Positions 12,601 to 45,829 are shown, numbered from the stretch's first letter. The stretch: DNA of 64,000 bases from Allolobophora icterica (GCA_963556255.1 OY744608.1:10150949-10214948); one strand, 5' to 3'. Notes: generated by a model not told the origin, from the letters alone. Made by a program: numbers and translations.

Positions 12601-15600
12601 GTAGAAGGACCAAGATGTCTAAAAGCCAAGGTGTGTCATGTGGGGCAAGCAGGGCACTCACCTTCACTCATCTAGATTATTCTGACTGAAATACATTTCC
12701 CATCTATAAGTAAACAGTAATACAGAGCCCTTTCACGAACACTCTTTTTAAAGAATTGCTCTAGGCCTGACCAGGACTGGCCTTATTTCTCCCGGTGACT
12801 CTCCTCCACCCTAATTTGGAAGCCCCATCTCTTCCCTCACACTAAGGTTACCTCAATTGAATGAATTCACCAAGAGTGAATAAACAAGCATGTCTATTTC
12901 AAACATATAAAAGTGCATTGACTTAGTTGCTCCATGAGCACAATTTCCACTTATCAGATGGAGTGTGTAATGGGCTTCATAAAGCACTGGGTTATGGATT
13001 ATGATGGGTCGTGCCTGCCATTCCCACCAATTGCAATTTAATAAAAAAAAAACGCAAGTCCTTTTAATAACGAGGTGCAATTCCACTCTGAAGTGCACTT
13101 GCCTTTGGCGTTTGCATCCTGATCTCCGAGTGTCGATATCATAACTTCGCCAGAGGCAAGGCAGTGCGATGTGTGAAGCATTGAACCTCGTCCTATTGAA
13201 TGGACCTCGTCAGGTTCAATAATCTGTCAATCAAACACACAACTTTTCTTTCAATGAGAAATACAGCAGTTATCAATGAAAACGGCCACATTGCATTAGT
13301 CAACATGGCTATCAAGCATATGCCATTGCAAGCGATCAAGGATAAGTCTTTATATTTACTATTTCGTCTCATCACAGAAAGTGGCCTAAGAAAAAAATGC
13401 CTAAAAACTACATGATTTGTGTTCCATAACCTAATAACATGCAGCAAAGAAATCGCAAATCTGTCAACACCAACAGATCATAACACCATAGCATCAGTAA
13501 CCTAACTGCTTAGCCTATCAGGCTAATATGATTACACCAGGAACGAACACTTTGAGCAGTTGACTATGTCCGAAGGGAAAATCAGATACCAAAATTTCAC
13601 AACTGTACTACAAATACATTGCCACGCCCACAAACTGATAAAGTTTGTAGATATTGTAAATAAAATTTGCATTATAGTTGCAAAAGGTGGAATAATGTAC
13701 GATAGAATCCAATGAAGTATAATAACAACAATGTGTATAGTATAGTGAAAAGAGGAAAAAATAAAATAACTTTCAGACTAGCAACAGCAAAAATGTTAGG
13801 TTACTTCTCATAAAAGCATCAGATATCTTTTGTACATGTCAGCCTACTATTAACTGGTATGCTCACCCTGAAAATGCTCGGCGCTCGTTCATCAGTCAGA
13901 GTGTCAATTATGTAGATCCGGTCGGAGTTGAGACATGGAAGGATAAGATGGCTGCGCTTTTCCGATGGCTTATCATAACAGCTGGAACAGGAATTCCACC
14001 CTGAATGGTGCACCTCATCTCCGATATATTTCATCTTCAGCCAATGGATCACCTGGATCAAAACAGTTTAGTGAACAGACGTTCACTGTGTTGACTTACA
14101 TATAGCACCCTAAAATGTGAATCAATTTTTGGCCAATCTGCTCGATCAATCACCAGACTGATTCTAGCTCCACTAAAAACTAGGACACAATGCCTGCACA
14201 TGTAATTGAGATAAACAAATTTCTATAGTGCTGCTTCAAGAGAAACTCTCAGAGATGCTCCATGTTAGTCTAAATGTTGTTAGAGTTTATTATTAACAAC
14301 GAAGAGATAACTAAGAAAGTCATCAGTGCCAGCAGAGACCACACAATGGTTCCCCATCTGAATAGGTGACACTCTGAGTTCCTGAGAGACATTCTGAGCC
14401 AATGGGGTGAAGACACGTGGGTCAGTTAAACGTATGGGAGAAATACATTGGCAAAAGGTGGCACTAAAGAAGAACTGAATTCTCTTAAGCTCTGTGTTAA
14501 ATTACTCATCCAGAGGTGGCAGATATCCAAATTTTTGCAAAACTAAAACCTAATTCTTTCTGGTTAATATATAACTGATACTCACTAATCGCTACTTGGA
14601 AATGAAAAAAAGCATGAAACATGATGCTTACCATCAATTTTGCAACCAAAGATACAGTTAGGTGACAGGTCTCCTCTTTTAGTGACAGATCTCATAGTTG
14701 AGGAGGTGGATCACAGATCAGAAGACATGGAACTCGTATCCAAAAGAATCCAGCTGAATTAAAACACTGCTCTTAAGTGAACTATATACCACTTCCAATA
14801 TGTTCATGTATGATTAGTGGTTGGTTTTCTTAAACCCGGTCCTTAATCCTACCTATTATCAGGGCTGTAGTCGAGGGTATACGCGGGTATACAGCGTATA
14901 CTCACCTCTAGCGAAATTTGAGAGCGTATACTCAGCGCTCTAGACGAGGGTATACACGGGTATACAGCGTATACTTACCTCTGTAGAGACCTGAGTAATG
15001 AAATTTGGAGGAAAAAGAGAGGTTTTGACAGGTTTTTAGAGCAAATGACTAAAAAAAAAAGTCATCAACTTTTTCAGAGGCGAAATCGTAAAAAGTCAGA
15101 AAATGTTAAGGGAATTTGTGAAAAGTCTGAAATTTTTCTTAGACGAATTCTCAAATTTTTTTTACGCCGCTGGTCACCGGTAGCGTATACTCACCTCAAA
15201 TTTTACCACTACAGCCTTGCCTATTATGGAGTTAATCAGTACCGGTAAATTCTAACAATTGTTACCGTGCTATAAGTTGGTGACTCTGGGTCGACATCTA
15301 CAGTCGCAAGTGCGTCTGGTTTGTCGCTGGACAGAGAGGGACACTGGATGTAGAGCAGTTTCTCTCTCGGACCATTCTTCATCGCATCCAGTGGACTGGC
15401 ATGTCCAGGACCATGACAACATGGCTTAGTTGCTGAAAGAAAGCAGACAATAGCAACAGATCTACTTTAAATAGTTTGAATAAACCTCTGATCACCTAAC
15501 AACGAAAGCAATTTCATCAGCCATGTTGTTGAAATCAATGTGAATCTGTCGAGTAAACTTGTCTTAATTATTCAGCGGACTTCCCAGTTCCCACGCTTCC

Positions 15601-15830
15601 TAAATGACTACTCTCTTCCCTTCCTGTTAGTTATGCAACAGCTGTCTAATTTGTGTATGCATGTATTTGTATACATATTATGCATCAGTATATGTATATA
15701 TTTATATATACATGTATGTATGTATGTATGAACACACTTAACATAGCTCATTTAAGTACCTAACAAAACGTTGCAATGACTCACAGCATATAATAGCAAA
15801 CTCACAGTGTGATTTCTTGCAGTCTGCCAT
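6643..15830 (-). CDS. SELENBP1: Selenium-binding protein 1 / methanethiol oxidase, tandem copy 1
   Basis: Cytosolic SELENBP1-family proteins oxidise methanethiol to formaldehyde, H2S and H2O2 and are built as a beta-propeller. Eleven coding exons join in frame (minus strand, 5' to 3'): 15806-15830, 15266-15432, 13867-14052, 13103-13223, 12398-12580, 11539-11723, 10746-10824, 9078-9199, 7944-8009, 7213-7358 and 6643-6805. They encode 480 residues against 472 in human. Family motifs are clear: [113 protein letters not shown] and a C-terminal [13 protein letters not shown]. Introns 4, 5 and 9 start with GC rather than GT. The selenium-binding Cys57 of human SELENBP1 is Ser here, while the CxxC motif is kept. 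A shared acceptor suggests exon 1 runs upstream to about 15874 as 5' UTR. Confidence 0.96.
8220..8495 (-). repeat. Degenerate CR1/L2-like reverse transcriptase fragment
   Basis: On the minus strand the segment reads [19 protein letters not shown], then [21 protein letters not shown], and after a short break [11 protein letters not shown]. These are conserved RT blocks of CR1/L2 LINEs; the catalytic YADD equivalent is decayed to YSGD. It lies in intron 8 of copy 1 (8010-9077). Confidence 0.65.
8690..9010. repeat. Intron sequence shared by copies 1 and 2
   Basis: This segment of copy 1 intron 8 aligns by eye with 24535-24810 in copy 2 intron 8. Shared blocks include CACTACCAxGTCCTTATG and GTTCTTCATAATGGTATC. 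It may be an old repeat, but its place in both paralogues fits inheritance through the segmental duplication. Confidence 0.55.
9201..10189. other. Intron 7 of copy 1, left part
   Basis: No reading frame or clear repeat is visible. Short similarities to 26100-26560 in copy 2 intron 7 (for example TGACTTAG...CTGGGC) indicate common origin through the tandem duplication. Confidence 0.4.
10190..10640 (-). repeat. CR1/L2-like non-LTR retrotransposon, C-terminal ORF2 remnant
   Basis: The minus strand encodes [19 protein letters not shown], then [21 protein letters not shown] and, in another frame, [17 protein letters not shown]. The order matches the end of a CR1/L2 LINE ORF2: a LxYKxLHxxAPxYL-like block, an R-rich block, then G-x-x-x-W-N-x-L-P. 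Frameshifts make it a dead copy inside intron 7 of copy 1. Confidence 0.65.
11135..11190 (-). repeat. tRNA-derived SINE head
   Basis: On the minus strand GTGGCGCACTTAGTGTG is followed about 25 bases later by a B-box-like GGGTTCAAGCC. A diverged counterpart lies at about 26985-27055 in copy 2, so it probably predates the duplication. Confidence 0.45.
14860..15219. mobile_element. hAT-like MITE with TSD CCTATTAT
   Basis: A 360-bp element with ends CAGGGCTGTAGT and, read inward from the other side, CAAGGCTGTAGT. It is flanked by perfect 8-bp duplications, CCTATTAT at 14852-14859 and 15220-15227. Inside are repeated GTATAC-rich subterminal blocks (GGGTATACxCGGGTATACAG twice). It has no coding capacity. 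It lies in intron 2 of copy 1; the equivalent place in copy 2 (about 32405-32430) has no insertion. Confidence 0.85.
15650..15735 (+). repeat. GTAT/ATAC-rich tract
   Basis: Imperfect TATG/TATA tetranucleotide tract in intron 1 of copy 1. A related tract occurs in intron 1 of copy 2 near 34430-34455. Confidence 0.6.
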
Positions 15831-15959
15831 GATGAATTCTTAAGCCACCGATTAAGTGAAAGGAGAACTCAGACCTAGACTGAAACAAAATAAGATTCAT
15901 AGATATCAATTGGTTATGGTAGAGTTTGGCGGTATCTCATGGTTCATTGGTGGGTATAT

Positions 15960-16110
15960 GTACATTTTTCTACGCTCCTTGTAGAATGTGGGTGCACAGC
16001 TCCCATTTAAAGAGATGAAGGGAAGGTAGTGAGCGAATATGAAGCGGCATATTGTTCCAATTTCTTGGTCCAGCACATTTTATTGAGGAGAGTTTAATAT
16101 TAGTTTGGGC
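15960..16110 (-). repeat. CR1/L2-like LINE 3' fragment
   Basis: The minus strand reads IKCAGPRNWNNMPLHIRSL followed by SLHLFKWEL. This is the conserved end of a CR1/L2-type ORF2 (GPxxWNxxPxxIRxxxSLxxFK). It lies just upstream of copy 1. Confidence 0.6.
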
Positions 16111-16389
16111 AAAGGGAGTATAGAGTGAGTTTGAATTTCTTGAGTGGTGGCAATGGATGTCAGTATTAAATTAAAACATGTTTAGAAAGCAGCTTTCGTT
16201 GGCGAATTTTAATTAAACTGTTGGGTCCATCTTTTTCTTCTTATATTGTGCCTAATGTTAACTATTATGTAGTTAAGATGTATAGTGAAGATAAAATCAT
16301 TTACTGACTTATATAGCAAGACTATCTGTATATATGTTCAATGATTTCTGATTGAGCTATCATTTGATGGTCAGCGAGCATCACTATTC

Positions 16390-16550
16390 TTTGAGTTACA
16401 TAGGTGGCCCTAACCTAGCGGGACTCTCATCCCTTTTGGGCTTCCCCTTTTGTGCCCGATAGAACACGCTCTTTAGGAACCAATGTATTGACTTTGTATT
16501 GCTTGTGTTTCTTTGGACTAATAAAAAGAAATTAACTGATTGATTGAAGT
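16390..16550 (+). repeat. Non-LTR element 3' end with TGAT tail
   Basis: The segment starts with GGCCCTAACCTAGCGGGAC and ends with AATAAAAAGAAATTAACTG then TGATTGAT. A related copy lies inverted at 34465-34690 (GGCCCTTACTAGCGGGACC, then a long TGAT-repeat tail). Two copies sharing head and tetranucleotide tail suggest a LINE or LINE-mobilised family. Confidence 0.5.
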
Positions 16551-16559
16551 CTCGATAAG

Positions 16560-17547
16560 TTGAAGCTAACAGATTGTGGGTATAACGATACATAAATATC
16601 CCAAATTGAACTTGCCTTATCTGATCAATTTTTAATAGATCATATGACTACAATCGACTTTCTTTCTTTAGGCATTGCACGTGTTTTGACATCTTGAATC
16701 TGTATGCAGTGGTGAAAGAGTTAAAATTACATTCGAAATAACTTTTGAAACTAAAACTTTCAGATCTTAGATATCGAAAATTTAACTATTAGCATCAGAA
16801 AACACAATATATTATAGTTTATTTACGAGACGAAAACGAAACCGGAAAGATTAGTAAAAAGATTATAAATAGTAGAGGTACAGAGGCTCAAATAGCAACA
16901 ACGTTATTTCAAATTTCTCTTATAAAGTCACTCATCGTGAGAGTTGAGGGGCTGGGGACCATTTTCTAAATACAATATTATTATATCTTTAATATTTTTC
17001 TATTTCCAGCTTGCTGCCTATTTTCTCTGGGTACTACAAGCAATTCTTTTAATGCGCCTATACTAGTTAGATATAGGAGTCATAGGACTTTCAAAGTTCT
17101 TGTAACCACGTATAGCCTATAATAGCCTTTACAGTACACTGCGTTACGTGGTTAAACCTCTGCAGTCCGTTATCAGTTGGAAAATCGAAACGTAAACACA
17201 CCTAGAAACGTTTCTGTCATTTTTTATGTTTACCGGTTGTCTCACGAATAGATAACGAAGAACGCCAAAAAATCGGAAAGTTTTAAAGTATTTGTTCTTG
17301 AAATTTCAGATAGTTGCAACTTGTAGCCATGAAAATGAACTCTGACTTAGCCTGTTCCCTAAGATAAACACCACCGCGATCTCACGTAGGCTACTCGGCG
17401 GTACTGCGGTACCTGCGATCGTAATTACGGCCTCGTTTCTCGGGTTATTATGAATATTAGTTAGGCAATGTGAATCCCAAGCTATATGGGAATTTCTGAA
17501 GGGGTGGAGTCAAAGACGTAAGCCAGCAGCGACCTTACATGTAGCCT
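16560..17547. other. Region upstream of copy 1
   Basis: No coding segment is recognised. It lies between copy 1 and the repeat-rich block that precedes the 3' end of copy 2, so it may carry the promoter or a noncoding first exon of copy 1, but no core motif stands out. Confidence 0.35.
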
Positions 17548-17555
17548 GATGATGT

Positions 17556-17742
17556 CAGTCTTGTTGTCCTCGAGACCAAGGTCTTGGTCTCGAGTGCGCT
17601 CGAGTTCGTTTTTAAAAGTCTTGGTCTTGGTCTTGAGACCAAAAGTCTTGGTCTTGGTCTTGAGGTTAAGGTCTTGGTCTTGGTCTTGAGGTTCAAAGTC
17701 TTGGTCTTGGTCTTGAGGTTTAAGGTCTTGACAACAAGACTG
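17556..17742. mobile_element. Short hAT-like element with CAAGAC minisatellite, TSD GATGATGT
   Basis: A 187-bp element bounded by perfect 13-bp inverted repeats (CAGTCTTGTTGTC ... GACAACAAGACTG) and perfect 8-bp duplications GATGATGT at 17548-17555 and 17743-17750. A subterminal palindrome block (CTCGAG-rich) is followed by tandem units built from GTCTTG hexamers with a GAGGTT spacer, 27 bases per unit. In reverse orientation it matches the two ends of the larger relatives at 21101-22006 and 27221-28276 with the middle removed. Confidence 0.9.
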
Positions 17743-18109
17743 GATGATGTAGGCCCTAATAATATTGTAATCCAAAATTTTATGTAAAATGTAAATGTAG
17801 ACGTTTTTATATAACAATTGATGTAAATGTGCACGTTTATGTACAGTGACAGTAGGCTATGGCCTCGACTCTGCTCTGACCTGGCATCGAAACAGACCAA
17901 CCCATCTTCTTCAACCGCCGAATCATAGAATCCTTGCGCCGAATCGATGTAGCTTAGGCCTATGCATCAACGTTACCACCATCCGCTTGCTTTTCATAAT
18001 CCCTTGATTTATTATAGCGCTGGTTTATATGCTCTCTGGCCTGGCTTTTGTGTGGCGCTGGGATATGTCGGAGACTTGCATTACATTACAATCTAAGATC
18101 TTCTTTAGC

Positions 18110-18310
18110 CACTGGCGGCGATCATGTTTGACAGGTGGGGTGGGGGGGGCACGGGACACTTTTTAACTAAACTGGTCACAAAGAGGTGAAAAAATTTGCT
18201 GATCCTTTTGGTGTTTCTTCGAAATGTGGGGCAAACTGTATGGTGTCCCCCCCACTCTTAGAGGTGGGGTCTTGTCCCCCTCGACCCGGCCTCCAGATCG
18301 CCGCCAATAT
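18110..18310. mobile_element. Probable MITE with GGCGGCGATC ends
   Basis: Inverted ends CACTGGCGGCGATC and (reverse) TTGGCGGCGATC enclose a G-rich then C-rich interior. The flanks share CTTTAGC (7 of 8 bases of a possible duplication). hAT-like origin is plausible but the target duplication is imperfect. Confidence 0.5.
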
Positions 18311-18525
18311 ACTTTAGCACCACCATCATAATGCTTCAGGCCTCAGTCGATGGTCTTTAGGGCCTACTACTGTGGTGCAAGTCAAATTGCAGGGTGAATT
18401 CAATGGAATTTAATCCAAGAAGGCATACGAGAAGAGACGCACACAGTATACAGTGGATATGTCACGAAAAGACGAGTTTAGGGTAGAGATTTCAAGGCCA
18501 GAACAGACTTAGCAGAGAGAATGTT

Positions 18526-19168
<643 letters not shown>

Positions 19169-19349
19169 GTGGAGGGTACGTGCGATCGACATCAACGAAA
19201 CCATTACATAATTCTTTCAGCATCATCAACATCATCTTCGTCAGCAGCAGCAGCAGCAGCCAACAGAGGAGTGCTTCTTTCTGCAGTTGAAGGCTATATT
19301 AGTTTTTGTGGTAATCGCAAACAAAATAACATCAATCTAACAACCCAAC

Positions 19350-19435
19350 AACAGCCTTGTTGTCAACAATGTCAAGACCTTAAACCTCAAGACCAAGACC
19401 AAGACTTTGAACCTCAAGACCAAGACTCAAGTCTT
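19350..19435 (+). mobile_element. Truncated copy of the CAAGAC-minisatellite hAT-like family
   Basis: Begins CAGCCTTGTTGTC (one mismatch from the family end) and continues through TCAAGACCTTAAACCTC and two CAAGACC-type units, then stops. No right end or matching duplication is found. Confidence 0.6.
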
Positions 19436-19625
19436 CTTTTTAATATAAAGTTTTGCTTACTGATGCAGTTACTGCTACCAATCACAGATCAACAACGTCA
19501 TGAAAACATCAAAATAAGTATACAGTTATCTATCTAGATACTTCAATAAATCCGGCCTTTATATCTACTTTGAAAGCTAGAAGGAAGTAACATATGTCTT
19601 TCGTTTTTAAGCTTAAAGTAGCCAT

Positions 19626-41166
<21,541 letters not shown>

Positions 41167-41614
41167 GATGACTTCCTAAGATGGATGGATATAGGAGGAC
41201 TCAGACCTACGCAGAAACAAAATAAGACAAATCAGCAACAGCCGGGTTATGGTAGAGTATGGTGGCCAACTCTATAGCTTTTCACCACTGCATACAGATT
41301 TGAGACGCCAAAACATCCTGTCCAATGTTTAAAGAAAGAAACATTCTGTAGTTACTGCTGTCTAATGGCTAAGGAAAGCAAGCTGTTTGCAATCATAAAC
41401 ACCAAATTTCTAAGTGCAAACTAAGAGCTAAGCGCAGGTCATTAGCTTATTCACGAGTGTTCTGTTGTGTCAAATGGTTTCGTAATCGTAATCTCAGAAT
41501 TTCTAAAGCGCCAGCTGAAAGGTAAGTGCAGGTCACCAGCCTATTCACTAGGGCTGCGTTGAGTCAGAGGATAGTCAGAGATCCAAATCCGGTTTCCAGG
41601 GAGTCCAGGACTCC

Positions 41615-41686
41615 AGGGAGAACAGGCAGAGGAGCTGCTAAGGCGAATGTCTTTTAGACCGAGAAGAATTGAAAGGCGGAAGATCA
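41615..41686. repeat. 72-bp repeat, right copy
   Basis: Matches 34861-34932 without visible mismatch. It lies upstream of copy 2 exon 1. Confidence 0.7.
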
Positions 41687-41769
41687 GATCAGTCGCGGCA
41701 GGAATTCTTGAAGAGATGAGACTTTGATTACGATCAAAATTGTGCTTCCAGTTATCATTCCGGGACCCG

Positions 41770-42257
41770 GTAACTAGGGGTCCACCGGTAAGACATTCTC
41801 CGCCGGAAACCGAATCCGAGTATTTGGATGTATTTTTACCGGAACCGGTAACGAACCGGTAACAAACCGGGTACCATTTGTTCCATATTCGAAGCTTCAC
41901 ATTTACATGTAATAAGAAATTATCGACATAAATTTGTGTACTTGCAATAAGTGACTAATGCAATTTGAATTGTAGTCATTTCTGTGCAGTTGTGAAGCTT
42001 TCTGTGTAATTGTTTTAAGGTTCAACATTTATAATTTTATATACGTAAGTTTATTGAATAAGTTTTTACAGAAAAAAAATTGTTGTAAAGAAATTTTTTT
42101 GGCAACTATTTGCGTCTACAATATTTGCCGAGCCGAATACTTCCGGAAACGGGATTTCCGGCCGAACCGAGTATCCGAGCCGGTTTCCGGTGGACCCATA
42201 CCGGTAACCAATCATTCGCGCACCGGTACCGGACCGCGAAACACAGTTTAAGTAACA
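41770..42257. repeat. CCGGTACC-rich repeat, possible decayed hAT-like element
   Basis: The two sides mirror each other: GGGTCCACCGG and CGCCGGAAACCG on the left, CCGGTTTCCGGTGGACCC on the right, with many ACCGGTA motifs. The right side continues to AAGTAACACTG, a CAGTG-type end in reverse. No matching left terminus or duplication is seen. Confidence 0.5.
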
Positions 42258-44090
42258 CTGATTTATAAGATTTAAAACCTTAACTACCTAATTCAGTATC
42301 ACATTTTTAAGACAGCTATTTAAGAAATTTAATTTCATCAAAATTGTTTCATTTAAATAAAATTCTGCCAATGCATTTAGTTTGAGGGATAAAAGCAGGC
42401 AATTCCAATATTTGCTCACGGAAACAAAATAGACACATACAAAGACACAGTTGTGAACAGGTTGACGCTGAAATTGTGTTCTTTGCTTAAATATTGGTCG
42501 AGTTATGAAAAGTAGCCTAGAGCATGATGATGTCTTGAGGCAAAAACCTAAAATAATTCAAACTTTTGACGTCAATAGGACCAAGTTAAGCTGGAGCTGG
42601 GATTTACAGATTTAGCTTCAAAACATATTAATTCAAACGCGAGAGGGTGAGGCCACGCGCATCGTCGAATGAAGTGAAGATAATTTCGCTGACGACTTAA
42701 CTCTGGCGACGCGGACAAGGAATAGTTGAGGAAATCGATAAAGTTGTGTAGTGGACGGGCAGCGGTGACGATGACCTGGGTGAAAGCGTTCCTGGACGAC
42801 CCTCTGAGCTCGTGCCTTAATAATTTCGAGATTACGATTACAATTACGATTGTGACACGTTTTGGATGATTAGACCCTAACACCCAATCGGATGGTCAGA
42901 CAATCGGATCGACATCAACGGACATGAACCCATTACAAGGGACTTTCAACAGCAACCAACAAAAGAGTGTTTCTTCAAGCAGTTGCAGCATAATTATTTA
43001 GACCGAACCGCAACGTATATATGACACCAATCCAACAACCGAGCAACCGTATCCTTACGGACTGATTTGGTTGACAAAGAACTTCAAAAACGACGTATAC
43101 GTGGAATCGACCTCGAGCCGCAGATTCGAAAGATAAGCGCGTTAGCACACACTACTGTACGGTCTTAAAAGGACACCTTGATTCTATCAACCGTCGACGA
43201 CCAACTGTGCTTGACGGAAGCCGGGTTTATGGACAAGTTCATCACTGACAGGCCCAGGCTCAGGCATACGTTGAAATCATATATGCAGGCTGGCTGCACA
43301 CCACTCAGGACCACCGCAGATGGACTTTGATGCTATCGCCTTAAGGCTAGCTGCTGCTATATACATGTAGGCCTATGTCAAAGTGGAACAGCATTGGATC
43401 TATTCGTCTGACTGTTTGCCTGTCTGACCCCTTTGGATCTTGACCTCGAACCGATTTCAGCCCGATCGTGATTTGAACTGTGCGCCTGTAAATAAGGTGG
43501 TTCCCACGACTTCACTTTTTTCGGCGATGTAGAAATCTTGAGATTACGATTACGATCGACGGTGCGCTGGGTCTGTTAGCCAAAGTCCGCTTGTTCTCCA
43601 CCTGCTAAGCCGACTCCGTTTCACAAGCGACTTCAAGTCTGCGCACGCTTGACTCGTGTCCTAGATTCAGATTAAGAGCAATAAATAAATTAACATATAA
43701 TTAATAAGTACACAATGAAGCGCTTGTGAAAGCAGGTTCTGTTGTGGCTAAACACGCTAGGCGAGTAGTTCTTTTGGGCACAAGACAGGAGCAGCACAAG
43801 TCGGCACACTTTCATTCACTCGAATTGGGTCATAATGAGGTTGCTTCATGGTTGAATCCAACACGCGGCCTGATTTCAAGTGGCCCGCCCGAGCTGAATA
43901 CCAACCGCAAATAAAAAAAATGCAAGCACAATCCAAGGCCAAATATCTCACTAAAAACGTGCTTGACGCTGAACTACTATAAAGTATGCCATACATACAT
44001 GCTATTATTCACTGGTTATTACGGTACATAATTATTGCCATGCATAATAAACTTTAATACAGTTAGTAATTTTCAATAAATTTTACTCGT
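42258..44090. other. Intergenic region upstream of copy 2
   Basis: No gene or well-defined element recognised. Several GATTACGATTACGAT-like short repeats occur near 42830-42850 and 43540-43555. It could hold the promoter of copy 2. Confidence 0.35.
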
Positions 44091-44094
44091 TGGT

Positions 44095-44190
44095 GTGGAG
44101 TTTACTGGTGCGGCCCTCGGCTTCAATAAAAATTTTGTCGGAGGCCCGCAGTGTCAAAAAGGTTTGGACAGCACTGATCTACTATGTCTT
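44095..44190 (-). repeat. Single hAT-like end
   Basis: On the minus strand CAGTGCTGTCCAAACC then TTTTTGACACTGCGGGCC resembles the terminal part of common hAT non-autonomous elements. The opposite end was not found. Confidence 0.4.
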
Positions 44191-44229
44191 TCTCTGAGCC
44201 GATTCGAGCCATTGCAAGTCTGCTCTTTG

Positions 44230-44345
44230 GGCCGCGGTAACCAGGTAGTTAGAGCGCTCGGCCTGTGGCGCGGAGAGCACAGGTTCTACTCTCAACTGGC
44301 CGGTCACTGTATGGGATCCTAGAGCAAGGCATTAACTCATAATTG
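44230..44345 (+). repeat. tRNA-derived SINE head
   Basis: GTAGTTAGAGCGCTCGGCCT works as an A-box region and GGTTCTACTCTC as a B box, about 35 bases apart, in a tRNA-like frame. The usual body (TATGGGATCCTAGAGCAAGG) follows. It is not a functional tRNA by stem pairing. Confidence 0.55.
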
Positions 44346-45171
44346 CTCAGCGTCATCGATGTCGTCATCTCTCACATGGTCGTATGTGCACTTCATGACT
44401 AGCAGGACAATAAATTATCGAACACAATGATTTTGTATTGTACTGTGTTTACTTGGAAGAAGTACACGTATCCGTATAATCAGACCTTAAATGTCACAGA
44501 ATGTCTTGGTTTCACTACAGCAAACCCGATAGTTTCTAATCATCTTGATTACTGTAAGTAACTCTTCTAGCCGACGTAAAATTTCAGCTATTAAAAAATT
44601 ACTAATTCGTCTGAACTCTCTGGGCGAAGCCAAAAGAAACGCACAAATTTCAGCACAACCCCCGTGCGATCCCTGCACTGGCTTCCTATGAAATTGTAAC
44701 ATAGCCAAGTTGAATTTAATTGCTGTTGCTTTTTGAAAAGGCAGCTGTGCACTTTGGCCAAACAACATAGTCTTTCTCTTTGCTCACCCTCAGACGCATA
44801 GAGTCTAAATAGCTCGAGGCTACTCATCTGCAGGCGCTGTGACGCTTCTAGTACCCCGAAGCCTGCATGAACGATACTAAGTTCCCAGTCTTTCTATGCT
44901 GCTAGTTCCTGCTCTTGATTTCTTTATCTGTTCTGTAAGTCTCTGATGTCGTTTATGTGTGGGATAATTGATTGAAGTCATCTTTACAATATAATGGATT
45001 TTCTCAGTAGACGAATTTCACTCCTGAGCAACGTATAGGCCCACACGTCGACTGACTCTATGTTTTAAAATAGATGTTGAAGGTCTGGGTTAGATAGAAT
45101 CAAGCAGATTAAATTCAATGTTGAATTTAGCTAGATTCACAATTGTCGAGTGCCATAGTTACCCTTGTGGT

Positions 45172-45570
45172 CAGTGGCGTAGCTAGGATATTTTGCGCCC
45201 GGGGACGAACTATGAATTTGGCGCCCCCCCCCCCGTTTTACTATTTCACATTTTCCACATAATCGAATAGAAATTTTAACTTTTTTTAATGAAATAAAAT
45301 ATGAAAAATACAGACAGTACATGCATATTTCCCCTTAATGCTCAATGGGGCGCCAAAATCATACCTAAGAACTTATTTGTAAGTAATGAGGATATAATTG
45401 GATATATTTGGGGCGCTAAAATTAAATCTTATGCATTCATTTGTGATAAATTAGTTAAAACTGCATCAAAATTAAGAGTAAAATTATTTATCTAAACCCT
45501 CATTATGGCGCCCCCTTCCCTTGGCGCCCGGGGACACATGTACCCCTCTGCCCCCCTAGCTACGCCACTG
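45172..45570. mobile_element. hAT-like MITE (CAGTGGCGTAGC family), TSD CTTGTGGT
   Basis: A 399-bp element with perfect 16-bp ends CAGTGGCGTAGCTAGG ... CCTAGCTACGCCACTG and perfect 8-bp duplications CTTGTGGT (45164-45171 and 45571-45578). Subterminal GCGCCCGGGGAC blocks are repeated on both sides. Ends of this type are widespread in animal genomes. Confidence 0.93.
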
Positions 45571-45829
45571 CTTGTGGTTTATATACGAATTAGCTTCCGA
45601 GTCAATAGAGAAGACCTTGTCGTCGACCAAAAACACGCGCAATGTAATGTAAATCTCCGAATTTCTCAGCTCAACTCGCCGGGAAGACCAGCTTTTTACC
45701 GGCGCTATATATCAAATAAAGTTCGCAACAGCCAAGTCGTTTGATACGTTTCGGTGCCAGGTCAGGATCCGGGGAGGTCAATCCGAGGAGATAGCATGGT
45801 TATCATGGTTATACGGTGGTTTAGGATAC

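Noticed and set aside
12408..12689. Plus-strand open frame over copy 1 exon 5
   Set aside because: Shadow of the SELENBP1 exon on the opposite strand; an equivalent shadow occurs over copies 2 and 3.
15045..15248. 67-codon Lys/Arg-rich frame
   Set aside because: It crosses the right end of the MITE at 14860-15219 and a poly-A stretch.
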